Shown here: one piece after another, positions 4,171-6,559 of the stretch
How the letters are laid out: the number at the start of each line of letters is the position of its first letter
Position numbering within the stretch: position 1 is the stretch's first letter
Assembly (NCBI GenBank): GCA_964595355.1
Contig: CAZQQD010000123.1
Location: 1 to 6,559 of the forward strand
Direction of reading: 5' to 3'
Origin: JAKAGZ01 sp964595355
GTDB lineage: Bacteria > Bacteroidota > Ignavibacteria > Ignavibacteriales > Ignavibacteriaceae
DNA: 6,559 nt
The notes under the pieces: model-generated
The model's input: the letters and a program-made list of their open reading frames with translations, nothing else
What the model was told of the DNA's origin: nothing
The model's database searches: none
Program-made: the position numbers and the translations under genes

Positions 4171-6244
4171 TAATTACTCCCTTAAATCCTAAAGAATAAA
4201 TTTCAATGTACATTTTTTCTAATATTTTATAGGGTGTTTGTGGATAAAAGAAGTTTTTTCCCAAATAATGATTATAAATTTGATTCAACTGGTTAATATT
4301 AACAGTTGAAACGAAATTTTCATTTAATTCGAATCTAAATGCCATTATCTTGTTTTCCAAATCATTATTTGCTGTTCTAAATACATCCGCCCATTTATAA
4401 ATGCCAAGACGTCTATTTTTTGAAAAAAGAATTTTAGGTTTATCAATATTTACTTCCTCTAAATAAGAAGAAGCCGCAATATTCATTGTATTGTAATATT
4501 TATTATCATCCTTTGAGATATACCAAAGAATTCTACTATTATTTTGCAATACTATTGGCTTTGCTGATCTGTAATATACGTTTTCCTTATTAAAAAGAAG
4601 TCTTTCATCTCCACCAAATAAATCCTGTTCAGCAATTTTGGCATTAAACAAATTCATTGCCCATTTAGGTTTAATTGGGACAATAAAACAAGGAATATTT
4701 GAATTAATTATTTTTATTGGGAATAAGAATTTTTCTATTTGGTACGAATTTCCTTTATGAGCTAGAAATGGATCTAAAATTCGAAGATACAAATTTAAGA
4801 GTTCTATATTTTTTATACTTTCATTTAAGTAATCTCTAATATCTTCAAATTCAATAACCTTATTACCAACAAACCTATAAAATTTATTTTCAATATTTAG
4901 GAAGCTAAATTTCTTTAGAATTAATTGGAAATCATCACTTATAAATTTTTCACTTATACAAATTAATAATTTCTGTTTATCTCTTGCCAAATATATTAAA
5001 TCATGAACTAATTGAGTTAAAACAGTCCAATTTTTAAGATTCTTAGCATACCTAAAAAATTTTATCTCAATAATATCTTCACTTTCCAATGTCGTAAAAA
5101 ATGCTAGGTATTCTTTATTTGTTTTAATGAGTATTGCACTGGTTTTATCATTTAGCACGGCCATTTTAACATTATTTTCAAACTCCCTTATTTTTTCTTT
5201 GGTATTATTATAAAAAGTTCTAGGAATTTCCCTTAATTCATTTACCGTAGCAGTTTTTTTCGATATTGTTGTTCCTAAAAGTCTATTTGGAGCATAGTCT
5301 GTATTGTTGATTATAGAGGAAAATTGAATAATGAATTCCTCCGGTCTCAATACTAGCAACGAGTATCTATCAAAATATTCCTTTGAATGCTTAATAATGC
5401 CACTATCTTTTGTAATGAAATAAGATGCATCGGAGTTTATAGTTCTTGTAATATGTCTAATATCAGATTCCTCTCTATAATTTAAATGAGGTTTTTTATA
5501 AATTTTTTTAACCTCATCAAATACATCATAATACTGACTATGATCACTTTTTAATAAATTAAATTGACTAATAAACTCTTTGCTTTTGTCTCTTAAAATT
5601 TTGTTTTTTTGATGACTGATATCATTTTTAAGTTGATCAGTAATATAATAATCGACCTCCTCCGTTAACCAATCTGATAGCAATGCATATGAATTTTGAG
5701 TTTTTTTAGTTGCTGGCTCCATTAAATCATAGATTACATTGCTATCAAGCACAGCTTTAATTTTTGTACCATCATTAATAGAAAATAGATCTTCATGATT
5801 AAAATCAAGCCACCATATAAAAAGAAGACTTCCGTATTTTCTTCTACCAGGTTTTTCATTAACAACAGTAAAACCTAAACTTTCCCAAACTTTCGTTGCT
5901 TCATAATCTTGTCTGCAAGTTGCTCTTACACCCTTAAATTGAGTACTATACCTTTGGATCAGAGTTTTAATAAGTAATCTAGCGATACCAAGTTTCCTAA
6001 ATTTTTCTGAGACACAGAGATGAGTAATATAAATGAAATTACCTCTCTTATTAATGCTAAATAATAAATACCCCACCATATTATCATTTGGATCTACAGC
6101 TATTATAACTCTATCATCGTCGACTGAATCATAAAATACTTTTTGAGGCAGGAATCCAAGAGTTTTTGAATTTACTCGATGCAGTGATATTACATCTTTA
6201 ATTATTTCAGGGTTACTCTTTAATGATTTAGTTGTAAATTTCAT
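4160..6244 (-). CDS. GNAT acetyltransferase - PIN nuclease - C-terminal ASCH-like fusion protein
   Basis: A 694-residue protein with no signal or membrane segment. Residues 1-150 are a GNAT N-acetyltransferase: strand YITHLCVS (72-79), acetyl-CoA loop R83-K-L-G-I-A88, helix to about 100, and a C-terminal AT.VWESLGF (116-125). Residues 162-305 are a PIN-type RNase domain: VLDSNVIYDL (165-174) with D167, D208 in ITDQLKNDI, D261 in EESDIRHI and D280 in FITKDSGI, giving the full acidic set. Residues about 340-462 look like a second GNAT fold (strands 379-383 and 391-398, helix 406-423, strand 425-431, then a final F.FLNIENKFYRF) without the CoA loop, so probably inactive. Residues about 517-640 resemble the ASCH protein encoded next to it: VPIKPKWAMNLF, NVYYR, SRILWYIS. 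It is the first gene of a two-gene unit. Base composition is low in G+C (two sampled 60-base lines gave 23% and 30%, against 42% and 58% in the deacetylase gene), consistent with transfer. Likely RNA-directed; toxin, defence or RNA-modification roles are all inference. Confidence 0.8.
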   Translation of the reverse strand: MKFTTKSLKSNPEIIKDVISLHRVNSKTLGFLPQKVFYDSVDDDRVIIAVDPNDNMVGYLLFSINKRGNFIYITHLCVSEKFRKLGIARLLIKTLIQRYSTQFKGVRATCRQDYEATKVWESLGFTVVNEKPGRRKYGSLLFIWWLDFNHEDLFSINDGTKIKAVLDSNVIYDLMEPATKKTQNSYALLSDWLTEEVDYYITDQLKNDISHQKNKILRDKSKEFISQFNLLKSDHSQYYDVFDEVKKIYKKPHLNYREESDIRHITRTINSDASYFITKDSGIIKHSKEYFDRYSLLVLRPEEFIIQFSSIINNTDYAPNRLLGTTISKKTATVNELREIPRTFYNNTKEKIREFENNVKMAVLNDKTSAILIKTNKEYLAFFTTLESEDIIEIKFFRYAKNLKNWTVLTQLVHDLIYLARDKQKLLICISEKFISDDFQLILKKFSFLNIENKFYRFVGNKVIEFEDIRDYLNESIKNIELLNLYLRILDPFLAHKGNSYQIEKFLFPIKIINSNIPCFIVPIKPKWAMNLFNAKIAEQDLFGGDERLLFNKENVYYRSAKPIVLQNNSRILWYISKDDNKYYNTMNIAASSYLEEVNIDKPKILFSKNRRLGIYKWADVFRTANNDLENKIMAFRFELNENFVSTVNINQLNQIYNHYLGKNFFYPQTPYKILEKMYIEIYSLGFKGVINEG
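4177..4183 (-). promoter_or_regulatory. Strong internal ribosome binding site for the ASCH gene
   Basis: AAGGGAG on the minus strand lies 6 nt before the ATG at 4168-4170, inside the last codons of the 694-residue gene. It is much stronger than the site before the large gene, which suggests the ASCH protein may be made in excess. Confidence 0.7.
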
Positions 6245-6278
6245 TTTTACTCACTTTGAATTAGGCAGGCTTAAGAAT

Positions 6279-6308
6279 CAAAAAAATCATCGCTTATTAT
6301 GTTGTCAA
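6279..6308 (-). promoter_or_regulatory. Possible promoter of the GNAT-PIN / ASCH unit
   Basis: On the minus strand TTGACA (6303-6308) is followed after 16 nt by TTTTTTTG (6279-6286). The -35 box is perfect for sigma-70, but the -10 position is only a T-run ending in TTTG, which partly fits the Bacteroidota TAnnTTTG box. It lies about 35 nt upstream of the ATG at 6242-6244. The ribosome site there is weak (GTGAG). Confidence 0.3.
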
Positions 6309-6414
6309 ATCATAATTATGGAAGGTCCCCAATTTAGAATTTAAAAGTACTGCCCGGACCCCTGTAGGCTAAAGCTGGGAATGACATTAGTGAAATATTT
6401 GGAGAGATGCAAGA

Positions 6415-6438
6415 GCATTTCGACCAGAGGTCGAAAGC
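6415..6438. repeat. Hairpin between the RelE-like remnant and the GNAT-PIN gene
   Basis: TTTCGACC (6418-6425) pairs perfectly with GGTCGAAA (6429-6436) around a 3-nt loop, and a GC/GC pair extends it past one bulged base. It lies downstream of the partial RelE/ParE gene on the minus strand and could be part of its 3' end or an intergenic repeat. No long T-run follows on either strand, so it is not a standard intrinsic terminator. Confidence 0.6.
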
Positions 6439-6490
6439 GTTTAGCTTTTTAGCGGATAGCGTATGGATGTCAGCTTTCATTATTTAGTTG

Positions 6491-6559
6491 TTAGTATGCA
6501 TCTTTCCTTGAATCAATTGTTAGGATATATACAATCTTGTCGTCTTCATCGATAATATA
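6491..6559 (-). CDS. RelE/ParE-family toxin, C-terminal fragment at window edge
   Basis: The minus strand is open from the window edge to a TAA at 6491-6493, giving 22 residues: YIIDEDDKIVYIL then TIDSRKDAY. This matches the closing part of RelE/ParE-type toxins, where a strand of the form Y.ID...K.VYIL is followed by .I.HRKD.Y and a stop. Such toxins are ribosome-dependent mRNases (RelE) or gyrase poisons (ParE) and normally follow or precede a small antitoxin gene. Only the last strand region is visible here, and the histidine common in the HRK motif is a serine. The rest of the gene and any antitoxin lie beyond the window, so whether the gene is intact cannot be told. Confidence 0.65.
   Translation of the reverse strand, partial: YIIDEDDKIVYILTIDSRKDAY

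Noticed and set aside
6407..6487. 26-codon frame on the plus strand (starts MQEHFDQRSKAF)
   Set aside because: It reads straight through the hairpin at 6415-6438, and the purine run before it directly abuts the ATG; more likely a by-product of a repeat.

Overview
The window reads as a piece of an AT-rich bacterial chromosome, most likely from the Bacteroidota/Ignavibacteriota/Chlorobiota assemblage. I infer this from multi-hairpin intergenic repeats that begin GTCATCCTGAA / GTCATCCCGAA and from the style of the secreted proteins (signal peptides ending around SQ or PQQ). Several genes have clear Shine-Dalgarno sites (AGGAG, AAGGGAG, AGGGG), which argues against the Bacteroidota lineages that have largely lost them. 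The assignment is tentative.

Left part (1-2200): a small secreted cupin on the plus strand (27-383); an intergenic three-hairpin repeat (426-510); then, on the minus strand, a four-helix membrane protein of the HsmA/TIGR03987 type (568-939) and a two-gene unit in which a 92-residue protein (1892-2170) is followed after 2 nt by a PIG-L/LmbE zinc deacetylase with a GTG start (1065-1889). Middle part (2200-3720): a second copy of the hairpin repeat (2328-2393), a secreted protein with a C-terminal OB-like domain on the plus strand (start at 2543, not at the longer upstream ATG), and convergent with it a second copy of the 92-residue gene (3277-3555). The two copies encode identical proteins and differ by six silent changes. 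They form a direct repeat, and both have a related leader upstream.

Right part (3724-6490): a markedly AT-rich two-gene unit on the minus strand. The first gene encodes a 694-residue protein that I read as GNAT acetyltransferase - PIN nuclease - second GNAT-like fold without a CoA loop - divergent ASCH/PUA-like domain. Its last 11 bases overlap the start of a 148-residue stand-alone ASCH-domain protein that has a strong ribosome binding site inside the upstream gene. This unit is the best candidate for an undescribed system: it joins an acyl-transfer domain, an RNase-type domain and RNA-reader-type domains in one tightly coupled operon. At the right edge (6491-6559) is the last 22 codons of a RelE/ParE-family toxin on the minus strand, so the AT-rich unit may sit in a toxin-antitoxin/defence-type accessory stretch.

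No rRNA, tRNA, CRISPR array, transposase or integrase was recognised. The longest stretches without a recognised gene are 2171-2542 (372 bp: leader of the first 92-residue gene, the 66-bp hairpin repeat, and the region upstream of the secreted protein) and 6245-6490 (246 bp: a possible promoter for the 694-residue gene and one hairpin).
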